Assembly: GCA_007570785.1 (NCBI GenBank)
Contig: ML661885.1
Coordinates: 11,803,675-11,867,674, forward strand
Reading direction: 5' to 3'
Length of the DNA stretch: 64,000 nucleotides
Origin: Antilocapra americana
Lineage: Eukaryota; Chordata; Mammalia; Artiodactyla; Antilocapridae
The translations under genes were made by a program, and so were the position numbers. Below the pieces are notes generated by a model. The model had not been told where the DNA came from. It saw only the letters and a program-made list of their open reading frames with translations, and did no database searches. Shown here piece after piece: positions 1 to 10,734 of the stretch. How positions within the stretch are numbered: position 1 is the first letter of the stretch; every line of letters starts with the position of its first letter.

Positions 1-572
1 TCTTCAAACTATTTAATGTAACTATTTTCAAAAGGCTGGCTGGCTTAATAAAATAATTAATCAATTTAAAGTCTAAGATTTTTGTAAACAGCTGACTTGC
101 AAACATGTGACTGTTAAAAGCTGTCAATCCTGATCATTTTATTCTTTTGAGTTTCACTTTATCTGCAAATTCATTCTTTTTTTGTTTTCTGGGATTCAGC
201 TCTTTCTTTTTTTTAATTCAGGAAAAATTAACTTTTGGTATGATAAGAGGCTGAGATTTGACATTTAAACATATGTAACACCTATTATTTCTGAATCTGC
301 AGTGTCTGTAAATACTCCCTGGCTGTGCTTCCTGTAGGGGGCTGTCATTTTCTGGGGCTGCTTCCTTATTTCTGGACTGTGGAGGTGAGAACTCCTCTGC
401 CTTCTCTAACTGGGACTACTTCACTGGAGATGCCCAGCATTATTGCTTTCCATGACTAAGACAGAACTAGAGAACACTCGAGTGGAATGCTCTGCAGAGT
501 CCATCCTGTCTACCATCTTGCCTTATGGCTGAGGAATGAGGCCTAGGAATAGGATTTAACCCGACTTTTAAG
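1..572. other. unassigned A+T-rich sequence
   Basis: I recognise no repeat family, open frame of note or RNA gene here. The stretch ends where a Bov-tA SINE begins. Confidence 0.5.
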
Positions 573-783
573 GGGCTTCCCTGGTGGCTCTGACAGTAAA
601 AAATCTGCCTGCAAAGTGGGAGACCGGCAGTTTGATCCCTGGGTCAGGAAGATCCCCTGGAGAAAGGAATGGCAACCCACTCCAGTAATCTTGCCTGGAG
701 AATTCCATGGACTGAGCAGCCTTGCGGGCTACAGTCCCTGGAGCAGCAAAGAGTAGGCCATGACTGAACTACTGACATACATT
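573..783 (+). mobile_element. Bov-tA SINE
   Basis: The copy starts with the tRNA-derived head (ggggcttccctggtggctc) and a box-B-like stretch near 630. It continues into the Bov-A body, with the diagnostic caacccactccagtaatctt around 675. Its 3' end runs straight into a BovB fragment at about 784 with no spacer. Bov-tA is non-autonomous: it is transcribed from an internal pol III promoter and mobilised by LINE machinery. Several substitutions in the tail suggest it is not recent. Confidence 0.9.
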
Positions 784-1648
784 CAGAGTACATCATGAGA
801 AATGCTGGGCTGGAAAAAGCACAAGCTGGAATCAAGATTGCCAGGAGAAATATCAATAACCTCAGATATGCAGATGACACCACCCTTATGGCAGAAAGTG
901 AAGAGGAACTAAAAGGCCTCTTGATGAAAGTGAAACAAGAGAGTGAAAAAGTTGGCTTAAAGCTCAACACTCAGAAAACCAAGATTGTGGCATCTGGTCC
1001 CATCACTTCATTGAAATAGATGGGGAAACAGTGGAAATGGTGTCAGAGACTTTATTTTGGGGGACTCTAAAAATCACTGCAGAAGGTGATTGCAACCATG
1101 AAATCAAAAGACGCCTACTCCTTGGAAGGAAGGTTATAAACAACCTAGATAGTATATTGAAAAGCAGAGACATTGTCAACAAACGTCCATCTAGTCAGGC
1201 TATGGTTTTTCCAGTAGTCATGTACGGATGTGAGAGTTGGACTATAAAGAAAGCTAAGTGCCAGAATATTGATGCTTTTGAACTGTGGTGTTGGATAAGA
1301 CTCTTGAGAGTCCCTTGGACTGCAAGGAGATCCAACCAGTCCATCCTAAAGGAAATCAGTCCTGAATATTCTTTGGAAGGACTGATGTAGAAGCTGAAAC
1401 TCCAATACTTTGGCCACCTGATGTGAAGAACTGACTCACTGGAAAAGACCCTGATGCTGAGAAAGATTGAGGGCAGGAGGAGAAGTGGACAACAGAGCAT
1501 GAGATGGTTGGATGGCATCAGTGACTCAATGGTCCTGAGTTTGAGTAAACTCTGGAAGTTGGTGATGGACAGGGAGGTCTGGCGTGCTGCAGTCTATGGA
1601 GTTGCTAAAGTCGGACACAAGTTAGCAACTGTACTGAACCGAACTGTA
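784..1648 (+). mobile_element. BovB LINE (RTE clade), 5'-truncated
   Basis: This is the 3' portion of BovB, in sense. It enters in the reverse-transcriptase palm just before the YADD catalytic motif (residues RYADDTTLMAESEEEL, around 860-905). It then runs through the C-terminal region to the characteristic tail ending in repeated gaactg. Translation is broken: a stop follows the Lys-Thr-Lys-Ile-Val-Ala-Ser segment near 1018, and the frame shifts afterwards. The 5' truncation (about 0.87 kb kept of about 3.2 kb) is normal for target-primed insertion. Non-functional. Confidence 0.93.
795..1019 (+). pseudogene. BovB reverse-transcriptase fragment (YADD motif)
   Basis: This 74-residue open stretch carries the palm motif YADD (two catalytic aspartates) followed by TTLMAESEEELK, the normal BovB RT sequence. 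The fingers, the motif with the first catalytic aspartate and the endonuclease domain are all missing. It is the opening of a dead element, and the Met is an internal residue of the RT rather than a real start. Confidence 0.85.
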
Positions 1649-1649
1649 C

Positions 1650-1945
1650 ATATATATATTATATATCTCCCATCCCTCGTCTACCTTCTTTTCCCCTATC
1701 CTATCTATCTAGGTCACCACAGAACACCGGGCTGAGCTCCCTGTGCTATACAGTAGGTTCCTACTATCTGTTTTACACATTATAGTGTATATGCATCAAT
1801 CCTGACATCGCAGTGTGTGCCACCCTCGACTTCCCCCGACCCCTGTGTCCATGGTCTATTACCTATACCTGTGCCTCTATTCTTCTCTTGGAAATAATGT
1901 CCATGTGGGTACGTTAATATATACTTTTGCTGACCTGTGTCTTTA
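1650..1945 (-). mobile_element. L1 3' region fragment, antisense
   Basis: The text resembles the antisense 3'-UTR of artiodactyl L1: ggtcaccacagaacaccggg, then ctccctgtgctatacagtag, then tctattcttctcttgg. The same order of phrases appears in the L1 fragments near 37.2 kb and 55.7 kb. It is diverged and has lost its own 3' end, since the BovB sits where that should be. Confidence 0.65.
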
Positions 1946-2330
1946 GCCAAGACAGTTCCCCCTTTTGTCTCTCTATCCCATTCCTTTTTTTTTTTTTAAT
2001 ACAAGGATATTCTGGGGACAGTTAACCCTTCCATCTGCTGCATCATTATGTTTTCTCTCTCTTGGATCATACTGGTCCCCATACCAACATTTGCTTCTTT
2101 TAGTAAAAAAATGAAGTTTTTGACCCCCCTCCTTTATCTCCAGGTAGTGACATAGTTTTTTCTATACTTTATAAAACCCCTTGAGAGAATTTCCCATTCT
2201 TTTCACATCCAAAAGAATTCTGAATATAGCCTTAGTCAGATTTTCCCCTTCACAACCCAGCAAAATAAAAGTTTTTGTCATTAAGAATGTCATTCAACAT
2301 CTCTTCTTTGATACATAGCCTCCCAGTCCT
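1946..2330. other. unassigned sequence with short T tract
   Basis: A run of 13 T at about 1986-1998 may be an old antisense poly(A) tail. Otherwise I recognise nothing. Confidence 0.4.
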
Positions 2331-2639
2331 TTTTATCATCTGTCACTTATTAGCAGCAATAGACAGAGTTAATCATTCCTCCTTGAAACCACTGCTTTAC
2401 CTTGGCTTCTATTATACCACACTCATCTGGTTTCCCTTCTAACTTTCTGTCTTCTCCTTCTTAGTAACTTTTAAAATTTCTCCTTATCACATGATCTCTA
2501 CTCCAAGTGCCACAACTCTCTTCTTGGATCAATTTGCACTGTAGTCAAACTCACTTCTTCAATGATATTATTCAACCAGATGGCTTTAAAGATGGACTTT
2601 AGGTTGACCTATCATGATCCAACTGCCCACTTGAGAAGT

Positions 2640-2788
2640 TGGCTAAATTTGTCCAATAAAATATAAGACATCCAGTAAAATTAGAATTTCTGACAATGAA
2701 TAATTTTTTTAGTAGAAATGAGTGCCATGAAATATTTGTATTTATCTAAAATTCTAGCTTAACTGAGTGTGCCCTGTTTTATCTGACA
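2640..2788. repeat. palindromic ancient repeat, family not assigned
   Basis: The left arm around 2668-2698 (catccagtaaaattagaatt) is imperfectly complementary to the right arm around 2740-2775 (aattctagcttaactgagtg). An A+T-rich centre separates them. The arrangement and wording match a common old mammalian element with self-complementary arms. Confidence 0.4.
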
Positions 2789-3108
2789 CTCCACCACCTA
2801 ACACCGCCATGTCTCCACCTGGATCTGCTGGAGTCATCTCAAAAATAAAATTTCAGAACTGAGCTGTAGACATTTCCTCCTGCACCAAGCCACCTTGCAG
2901 TAGTCTCCTCCAACCTCCATAAAGGCAACTGCATTCTTCTAGTTGCTCAAATCAAAAACATGATGGTCATGTAAACACATGTCTTTTTCTCACATCACAG
3001 CTAATTTATCATGACATCCTATTGGGTCTAACCTTGAATACTACATATTCAGAATTTGACTTTTTCCTGTGACCCTGCCATCACCACCATCTCTTGGCTC
3101 CTAATAGT

Positions 3109-3283
3109 TCAGTTCAGTTCATTTACACAGTCATGTCAGACTCTTTGTGACCCTGTGGAGTGCAGCACGCCAGGCTTCCCTGTCCATCACCAACTCCCGA
3201 AGCTTGCTCAGTTGAGTCAGTGATGCCATCCAACCATCTCATCCTCTGTCTTCCCCTTTCAATAGGTCTAAAATGTCACCTGC
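3109..3283 (-). mobile_element. BovB LINE 3' end, short antisense copy
   Basis: Only the last 150 or so bases of BovB are present, in antisense: ttcagttcagttcatttaca, then gactctttgtgaccctgtgg, then tgatgccatccaaccatctc. About 20 bases of other sequence separate the truncated end from the flank. The flanks carry an imperfect 12-base direct repeat (ggctcctaatag at 3097-3108 and a related copy near 3285-3296), consistent with a target-site duplication. Confidence 0.85.
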
Positions 3284-3299
3284 CTCCTAATGGGTCTCC

Positions 3300-3494
3300 C
3301 TGAAAGTGAAAATGTTAGTTGCTCAGTTGTATTCAACTCTGTGACACCATGGACGGTAGCCCACCAGGCTCCTCTGTCGATAGGAATTCCCAGGCAAGAA
3401 TACTGGAGTGGGTTGCCATTTCCTTCATTAGCATATCTTCCTGACCCGGGTATCAAACCTGCATCTCCTGCTTTGGCAGGAAAATTCTTTACCT
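3300..3494 (-). mobile_element. Bov-tA SINE, antisense
   Basis: Antisense Bov-A body (gaaagtgaaaatgttagttg, then ggcaagaatactggagtggg), then the tRNA-derived head, which decays near tggcaggaaaattctttacc. An A run of about 22 bases lies at 3515-3537. Because the SINE is antisense, that A run is not its own tail and probably belongs to another event. Confidence 0.88.
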
Positions 3495-3789
3495 AAATCT
3501 CATCTAGATAGCTTAAAAAAAAAAAAAAAAAAAAAACCTCTTTATAATTAACACTCTGCTGTCCACTAAAGATTTGTCTTCCAAGACTGATAATAGGGTA
3601 AGCCACTCTTCTGTAGGCCATATTTGTAGCCCTGAAGTTATGACATACTTTTGGGAAAATACCAAAAAGTCCTGACAACATAGCCAAAGGCTGGACTCTT
3701 AAAAAGATTTGAAAAATTTAAGAAAGCAGCACTCAATAGCTAGTAAATGGTTGTTTTTTTCCCTCCTGTTTCCTGCAAAATAATAATAG

Positions 3790-3955
3790 ATGACATTTAC
3801 TGACCACTTATTAGTTTCAGACCCAGTTCAAAGGATTTTATGTGAGTCCATGCTTGTCTGTTCCATTTCCACTTGAGGAACAGAAACTGTAAGTGGCTCT
3901 CCTGCAGGCCAAGAGCACTGTCTCAGAGTCCATCACACAACACAGAATTCAAGCA
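3790..3955 (-). repeat. MIR fossil (probable)
   Basis: Antisense MIR-like order: a tttactgaccacttatta phrase, then ttccacttgaggaacagaaactg, then a degenerate tail. Very diverged. Confidence 0.5.
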
Positions 3956-5689
3956 GACCAGGGGTGCCTCACTTGGCTTATCTAGAATCCTTTTTTTTCT
4001 TCTGGAAGCCAGAAGCACAGCTTGTCCATGCTATTTTAGTTATATGAAGTTCCTATTTCTCTTAACAATTTCCTCTTGCAATAGTTTGCTTCTGCCCTTA
4101 CGTCATCACAGAAAGAGATATGAATGATTTAGCCTGAACATATAAATCGGTGAATGAAAATATATAAACCCATACCCACGCACATTCCCAGAGTTTGAAA
4201 AGGCTATTATGCTGACATCAACAATTCCAGCCTGCAGAGATATGCTTGAAAGATTAGAACTCAGTAATTATGCTTTTCTGAAACTCCTTGAAATTATGTT
4301 GGTTAAACAGTGCCACTGTATTCTGAAGCCCAACGGTTATTACTGATGAGTTAAATATTATGGCTTAGTATTATGTGTGTGTGTAGGGGTGTGATGGTGA
4401 GTCTCTCATGTGGTGCTTAAGAAGATTATGCAGCTGTCCTGTGCCTCATTTGGAATCCCACAGCCCCAAGAAGGTTGGCAGAAACCCACAATGGAATCCA
4501 CCCACCCAGGAGCCCTGCATTCCTCATATCTTTTACTGGCCACACAGAAAGGACTTTTCCAACCTTGACAAAGACAGTAAGTGAAAATTCGAATCAGCAA
4601 TGATGAGTCAGCCATACTGGAGTCTAACCCTCACTGTGCTCTTCATCTAGCCATAGGAAAGGTAAATCTCCATTGAGAGCTCCTGGTTTTCACAGTGGAA
4701 GTAGCTCACAGCTGTTTATGTATCATGTCATGTGGTGACAACAGAATACGGTGTCAGTGGTCATGGGGACATTCGGCCTCCCTCTCCGACAGGCTTTGTT
4801 TACTCTTAATAAAAGATACTAAGTTAAATAAAGCCAGTTTACCTGGATATAATTTCATTCAAGGGGGCTAGGAGAGAAAGTCTTGTTTGATGTCAAAATA
4901 TCACCTTGGTTCCTTTACAACAGAAATGGCAAATTAATCTTTTGTTTTTCATAATAGCAAAATAGCTGATTAGTAGAATGTTTTTTGTTAACTTTTCAGT
5001 TGATAGAACCATAATTTTGGGGGGGAGAAAACAGAGGATGACTATATATTAACTAGACTTAACTGCCTGTTTTTCACTTTTTAACTAAACTGAACACATC
5101 CCCTATTATTTTTTTCATCTTTGGGTAAAACTAGTAGTTGATCAATGAAATCACCAAAAATTGAAGAGTGATTCTCAACATTTTTGTTTCTAGAGAAAAA
5201 AGTTTTGGCAGTATCCATGAGGAGACCGAAAAGTCACAATCATTCTAAACAAGTCAGCATATTTAGACAGACATTATGGACACACCATAACACTGTGTGT
5301 GCTTATTGCCCTTGTCACTTGCTTACCATTCAGCACTGTTGGTGTTTAGAAAGAAATGTTTGCCGCCCTGACCACACTCACTAAAGAGCTCATAAGGCAA
5401 AGTCCTTGCAAAGGTTACTTGCAATATTCATTAAATATTTCCTGTAGTAAAATATATGCATCTCTAAACCAAAGCAAGTATTTCACTTGCTTCAGCATTT
5501 GCACTAATAGACATTACTATAAGAATTAATACTCAGTTATAACAAACTGTTTTACGTGTAATGAGAAGAAAAATTCATTCAAGCATGAGAATTTCTTTTC
5601 AAAAGTATGATTGCATTAAAACATGTCAACAAATTCTTTGATACTTCTCCCTTCAGTGTGTGGAACTCAATCTGCCTTCCCTAGATATT
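3956..5689. other. unassigned sequence
   Basis: I recognise no repeat or gene in these 1.7 kb. Open frames of 66-84 residues occur, but they have no recognisable domain, no codon-usage signal and no neighbours that would support them. Confidence 0.5.
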
Positions 5690-6126
5690 GGGCTGTAAAT
5701 ATTGACTTGCTCCTAACAAATAAAATTTTGCAGAAGTGACAATGTGGAACTTCCAAGAAGTGGGTATAAATGGCATTGAGGTTTCCTCTCTAGAATTACC
5801 CTCTCCAGTGAAAATTGGATGCCATTCTGTGGTGCTACTCTGACAGCCATATGGAAAAGTCCTTGTTGTGAGGACTGGAGCCTCCTGACAACTGAGTCCA
5901 AAGAACTGAGGCCTGCTACCAACAGCCTTGTGAGGGAGCCATCTTGGAAGTACATCCTTCATCCCCAGTCGATCCTTCAGATGACTATAGCTTTCAAGGC
6001 TGTCTCCATAGCAACCTCATGAGCCAAACCCACCAGATAACCTGCTCCTGAATTCTTGACCCACAGAAACGGTGAGATACTGTTTCTTGTCTTAAGCTAC
6101 TAGTTTGGGGGAGTAATTTTTTTACA
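5690..6126 (+). repeat. MaLR-type LTR relic
   Basis: The 3' half reads like an old mammalian MaLR LTR: cctgctcctgaattcttgac, then cacagaaacggtgagatac, then a degenerate cttaagctactagtttgggg. The 5' half is too diverged to delimit. No internal retroviral sequence accompanies it. A truncated Bov-tA abuts its 3' end. Confidence 0.55.
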
Positions 6127-6243
6127 TAGTTGGGCTTTCGTAGTAGCTCAGTGGTAAAGAAACCCCTGCAATGCAGGAAATGCCAGAGATGTGGGTTCGA
6201 CCCCTGGGTTGGGAAGATCCCCTGGAGGAGAGAATGGTAACAG
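6127..6243 (+). mobile_element. Bov-tA SINE, truncated
   Basis: Head intact: agctcagtggtaaag, then the box-B-like gtgggttcgacccctggg around 6192. The Bov-A body stops after gagagaatggtaac, about 120 bases in. The 3' tail is missing. Confidence 0.85.
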
Positions 6244-7031
6244 ATAGCTAATACAAGTAGGAAATAGACTTTGTTCAAGAAAATACATTAAAAAACACTT
6301 GGAGTAAAAGATAAAGTCCTGAAGGCATGGACTGATGTCCAAGCCCAGGAAGCCAGTAGTGATCGTTGATTTACTCTGCATGGAAAAAGTAGATGGAGTT
6401 TGTTTGAGAGAGAGAAGGAAAGGGAAGAAAGGGAGTAGCCAGTATAACACCTACAGGCCATACAACTCACAGAGAAGGGCGAACAAGAAACTTTGGTGCT
6501 TGGAAATAGAAAGGATTTTTAAGAATTGGAATGCATGATATGCTTTTAGGCTTTGATGTGTGAGCAAAGATGAATGTGAAAATAAATGCCCCCATTTGTG
6601 AATTTAAACCTTAGGGAGCTATTTGGTTTTCCTTATCATATTTTGCTTAAATTTCAAGAGCCATAGAGGTCTTTAATTATTAAAACATTCAGTAAAAATT
6701 AATGACCCTCCTACGAATGATTTTCCCTAGACTGAGACATATCAACAGAAATTGGGGCAATAGGTATGTCATAATATTACAAAGATCAATATTTTTCTTC
6801 TTGATGTCATTCCATGATGTCAGAAGAGTAAAGCCTCAATTGACAGGTTAGTGGAGTGGACTAAGTGTGTTCTCTTCTGATCCACCTGTCTCTCCTTTCA
6901 TTCACTTTCTCTCTAAGCCTTTTCATCTCCAAATAATTTTCACCAAAAATGCTTATTTTGCATCTCATTGAAATAGACCTGTGTGGTTTTAGTCTAGAAA
7001 TACCATAAACTTTGGAGTCAGATATATTGAG
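6244..7031. other. unassigned sequence
   Basis: No recognisable repeat or gene. A 67-residue open frame at 6335-6538 has no identifiable features. Confidence 0.45.
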
Positions 7032-7250
7032 GTTTCCCCTGGTTTCCTTGGTGGTAAAGACTCTCTGCAAAGCAGGAGACCCAGTTTCAATCCCTGGTTC
7101 AGGAAGTTTCCCTGGAGAAGGAAATGGCAACCCACTCCAGTATTCTTGCCTGGAAAATCTCTTGGACAGAGGAGTCAGGGGGACTACAGTCCATGGGGTC
7201 ACAAAGATTCTAACACAACTGAGCAACCAACACTTTCACTTTCTCTTTCA
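7032..7250 (+). mobile_element. Bov-tA SINE
   Basis: Nearly complete: a tRNA-derived head (mutated ggtttccttggtggtaaag), the Bov-A body (ggcaacccactccagtattc), and a tail ending in the usual cactttcactttc. Open frames across it on both strands are artefacts of the repeat. Confidence 0.92.
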
Positions 7251-8436
7251 TATCTGGGTTTCAGTCCTAGTTCACCTGAAAGCTACTATGGCATCTTAAA
7301 TAACAATTTTTAACTCCTTCTCAGCCTCATATCTCCTTCACATAATATGTGATCTATGATATTTATATGGTCCTTTTAAATATTAAGTGAAGTAATGTAT
7401 ATAAAAACTTTGCTCAGGGCTTAGCCACAACTGGAAATTTGTAGACTGAAAGAAATGATTGTCCTTGTTATATGATTATACCTCAAGACTTGTCCTTGCC
7501 TATGTGCCTCTACTAAAATGTAAGCTGATAAAGGCGTAAGTTACTACCTTTGAGGAATTATCTTGGAACCTCAGGATGCCTGGCAATGAATCTCCCGAAA
7601 TTTGAGGCTCTGTGTCTATTAGGTCAGGAGAGAGGGTTTTCTACTCTCTTAATGGAATATAGCTTGTCTTTGAACTCAACCACTGAACCCAACTTTCCAT
7701 GGTAATGGCAGAAGGCCGAAGCAGGCTTCATTTCTGCCATTCAGCAAGTAGACTCTGCTCATGAGATCACCAGGCGCTAACACCTGGTGCTCGCAGAAAA
7801 CTGCTTCTGCTTAGACTTTGTGGTGCCAGAGACCTGACTGTTGACTAATAGACATACACAAGGCCATTCTCACTGTAAAAGATATGACCAGGGACCATGC
7901 TTCACCTTATGGAGCACAACCCTATTGTGTGTCCAAAAGTATCTTGAAGGCTTTTCTGGGAGATCATGGGAGAATGGGGATTGTGTTCCTCCTTAATGAT
8001 TTTTTGACTTTTGCGTTTTCCCAGTAAAGTTTGACTTCTACATCCAGACTACATTACACTGCAGTATTTGCCATCACACATCTTGCCCATATTGAACAAA
8101 TCAGATAAAAATCCTTGTCCTTGAAGCGTATATTTGATTGGGAAAGATAAAAATAAAAAATAAAGTAAATGAATAAGCAAAATGTTCTATATGTTTATGT
8201 AAAATATACACATATTTCAAAGCTATTTGTGAAGTGAAAATATGTGTTAGATGAAGTTAAATGCTGTGAAGAAAAGAGTACTCAGAAGATAGACATATCA
8301 CCAAAGAGATATCGTCTCTAATCGTCTTCCTACAGAAAGATCACTGTAGTCAATTACAGGTGATGGATGGAAGAGAAATAAGATTGGCACCAGAGAGATT
8401 TGGTAGAAGACCACTGAAGTGGTTTAGAAAAAAAAA
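7251..8436. other. mostly unassigned; possible L2 trace
   Basis: Around 7505-7590, ctactaaaatgtaagctgat followed by ggatgcctggcaatgaat faintly resembles the 3' end of L2 in sense. The remainder is unrecognised. Confidence 0.35.
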
Positions 8437-8665
8437 TAATAAGCACAGTTAATATTTTAGCATCTTACCATGTGCTGGATGATGTTCTAAGAATTTAACA
8501 AAACTTTTAATCTTCACAACAACTCTATGTGGTAGATATTACTTTTGTCTTTTTTACAGGTGAAAAAAACAGACCAAAAAAGAGGTTGAGACATTCCCAT
8601 GATCACACCTTGGTGAAGACAGGCCTCCAACAAGATAGTCTGAGTTCAGAATCAATCACTGTTTT
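8437..8665 (-). repeat. MIR SINE fossil
   Basis: Clear antisense MIR order: catcttaccatgtgctggat, ttaatcttcacaacaactct, ggtagatattac, a tttttacaggtgaaaaaaac segment and catgatcacaccttggtgaag. MIR is a tRNA-derived core-SINE that ceased activity before the placental radiation. Confidence 0.8.
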
Positions 8666-9987
8666 ACTATGATTAACAATGCTATTGATATAAATTGTGT
8701 GTTCTTGGAAACTATAGGATCAGAGAAAGCATAACGAATTTCCACAGGAGAATTTTCCTGGTAGAATTCTATTTCCTTCTATTTAGTTACCATCATTTAT
8801 GTTCTGAGATTCCTGAGAAAAGGTGTTGTATGGAAAATAATTTATAGGGAAAGGATTCCAGTAGTAATCTTTGGAACAATAGGGTTTTACTGTCCCCACA
8901 TTCAGGTTGACAAATTTCCATCTTCATTAATAGCTGCTTAGAATAACTTGTTCTCCTAATTAAGTTGACAAATATTTGGAGGAAAAGTGCAAGAGTTTTT
9001 CATAAATCATAAAAACGGGATTGTCTTCCATCTGCTCTAAAAAAGAGAGTTCATTAAGTGCTGAAAAGGAAACTTAAAATGATGACAGAGGCATTTTACC
9101 TTTGTATTTTCTCATGTATGGGCTTTCATATTGTTGTTACTAGCCCTTGGTTTAAGACAGATTACAGTACTTTTTAGTTATTCCATTGTCATCTTGAGTT
9201 GTGTATATAAATCTAACATTTTAATGAGATGTCAGTGGTTTAAGATCAGGAACTACATGTTCCAAATTATAATGGGCCTGGGTTTTTTTTTTTTTTTTCA
9301 ATCATCCTTTTTCCATCAATTGTGAAATCAAGTATATACTTATCTGCTAGAGTTATAAGCTCCAAGATGCATAAAACTGCCATCTTTATCCCAAAAATAT
9401 CAGAAATCTCTTTGTATAATGTCTACAGTAAGATCATTGATAATTCTGGGCACAGTGAGCCTTCTCTTAGCTTCTCCCTAAAAATGCTATTATCTGCTTT
9501 TAATACATTTGTCTTTAGGTAGAATTCATTTCATTGCTTAGCTGCAAAAAGAAAATAAAGGAACCTTTTAGATAGATTATTGGATTTATTGGTCTAAGTA
9601 AATCCACTTTGGAATAATAAAAACTTTATTGAGTCATTAAAAACTGAAATATGGTATATTTGTTTTTACAGTTTTGCCTCATGTGCTTCATGCTACATTG
9701 AAATTTTTAGAACTTTGTAAACTTTCTTGCCTTGAAATAACTATGCTATTCAGCTATGAAATGGTTTTACTTCTTTCCAGAATGTCTCAGGCAAGTCAAC
9801 AACCTTAAAATCCTGTGACATTTCTCTTTGTGTAAGCCGGAAATAATCACAACTCAGATACATTCTCAACCCAACTCAGTCATTGGGAGAATTGAGAAAC
9901 TGACTCTTCTATGAGAAATAAATGCTCCAAAGTTCACAAACTATGGAAAAACCCTGAGACTAATTTCTGTTACTTCTATGTAGCCAT
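8666..9987. other. unassigned A+T-rich sequence
   Basis: No known repeat recognised. A run of 14 T at 9283-9297 is the only simple-sequence feature. Confidence 0.45.
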
Positions 9988-10238
9988 TTGGAAGGAAGAG
10001 CAAAAAGACCTAGGTTCAAGTTTCACTTCTACCCCTTATTCTGTGATCTTATGAGTCACGTTTTTCTTTTAAAAAAATTTTTTTTAGGCTTAATTTCCTT
10101 CCTTGCATTTGTATGGGGTTAAAGTAGTACCTCTATTGGAGAGTTGTGATGAGGATTAAAAGATATAAAGTGTTTAGTGTGTTGCCTAGAAAATACTAAG
10201 ACCCCATAATAGCAGATGTCATTAATATTTCCACTCTA
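9988..10238 (+). repeat. MIR SINE fossil
   Basis: Sense MIR: cctaggttcaagtttcactt, then ttctgtgatcttatgagtca, then gggttaaagtagtacctcta, then gttgtgatgaggattaaaag and gtgtgttgcctagaaaatac. A T-rich insertion near 10060-10085 has widened it. Confidence 0.75.
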
Positions 10239-10375
10239 TTATTTCATTTTAGCCTTTAAGGTATTCAGTTTTTCATGATGCATAGTTAGATGGAAAGCAA
10301 TATTGTCTCTCCAAATGAAAGCACTTTACATGAGTGTTTTGGGAAGCCAGCTGCTAAGCAAAGAATATGTAAGTT

Positions 10376-10602
10376 CTTGAACCCATGTTCTAGAGCCTGA
10401 GAGCCGCAACTACTAGAACATGAGCCCTCACATCTAGAACCCATGCTCCACAACAAAAAAAGCCACCACAATGAGAAGCCCGTGTACTTCAATGAAGAGT
10501 AGACACCGTTCTCTGCAACTAGAGAAAGTCCGAGAAAAGCAATGGGGAGCTTGCATGGCCAAAAATAAATACATAAATAAAATTACTTTAAAAGAAGAAC
10601 AT
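10376..10602 (+). mobile_element. CHR-type tRNA-derived SINE, 5'-truncated
   Basis: The internal and tail parts match the cetartiodactyl CHR SINE: agagccgcaactactagaac, then gaacccatgctccacaac, then gaagccaccacaatgagaag, then caactagagaaagtccgag and the aaataaatacataaataaa tail. The tRNA-like head is absent or decayed before about 10375. Confidence 0.8.
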
Positions 10603-10734
10603 GTAAGTTCTTGATTTCTGGGCACTGTCACTCTAGAAGATATAAGTATAACACATGATTTAATATATAGACACTGTACTGTGTGGGTTTCAACATATGT
10701 CATGTTATAAATTAATCCTGCTCACAGAAATAAA

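Larger units (their letters stand above)
2331..3299 (+). repeat. ancient mammalian interspersed repeat, split by younger insertions
   Basis: The pieces 2331-2639, 2789-3096 and about 3284-3299 read as one diverged element. Its phrases include catctggtttcccttctaac, agttgctcaaatcaaaaaca and gcctcctaatgggtctccc, which belong to a widespread C/T-rich mammalian repeat that I cannot name with certainty. It has been interrupted by a palindromic repeat (2640-2788) and by a BovB fragment (3109-3283). A SINE follows at 3300. Confidence in the identity is modest. The interruption pattern is clear. Confidence 0.45.

Noticed and set aside
573..783. tRNA gene at the SINE head
   Set aside because: The box-B-like motif belongs to the tRNA-derived head of Bov-tA. 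No cloverleaf or anticodon arm is preserved here or in the other SINE copies.
3515..3537. Poly(A) as the tail of the preceding SINE
   Set aside because: The SINE is antisense, so its own tail would appear as T at its other end. The A run must have another origin.
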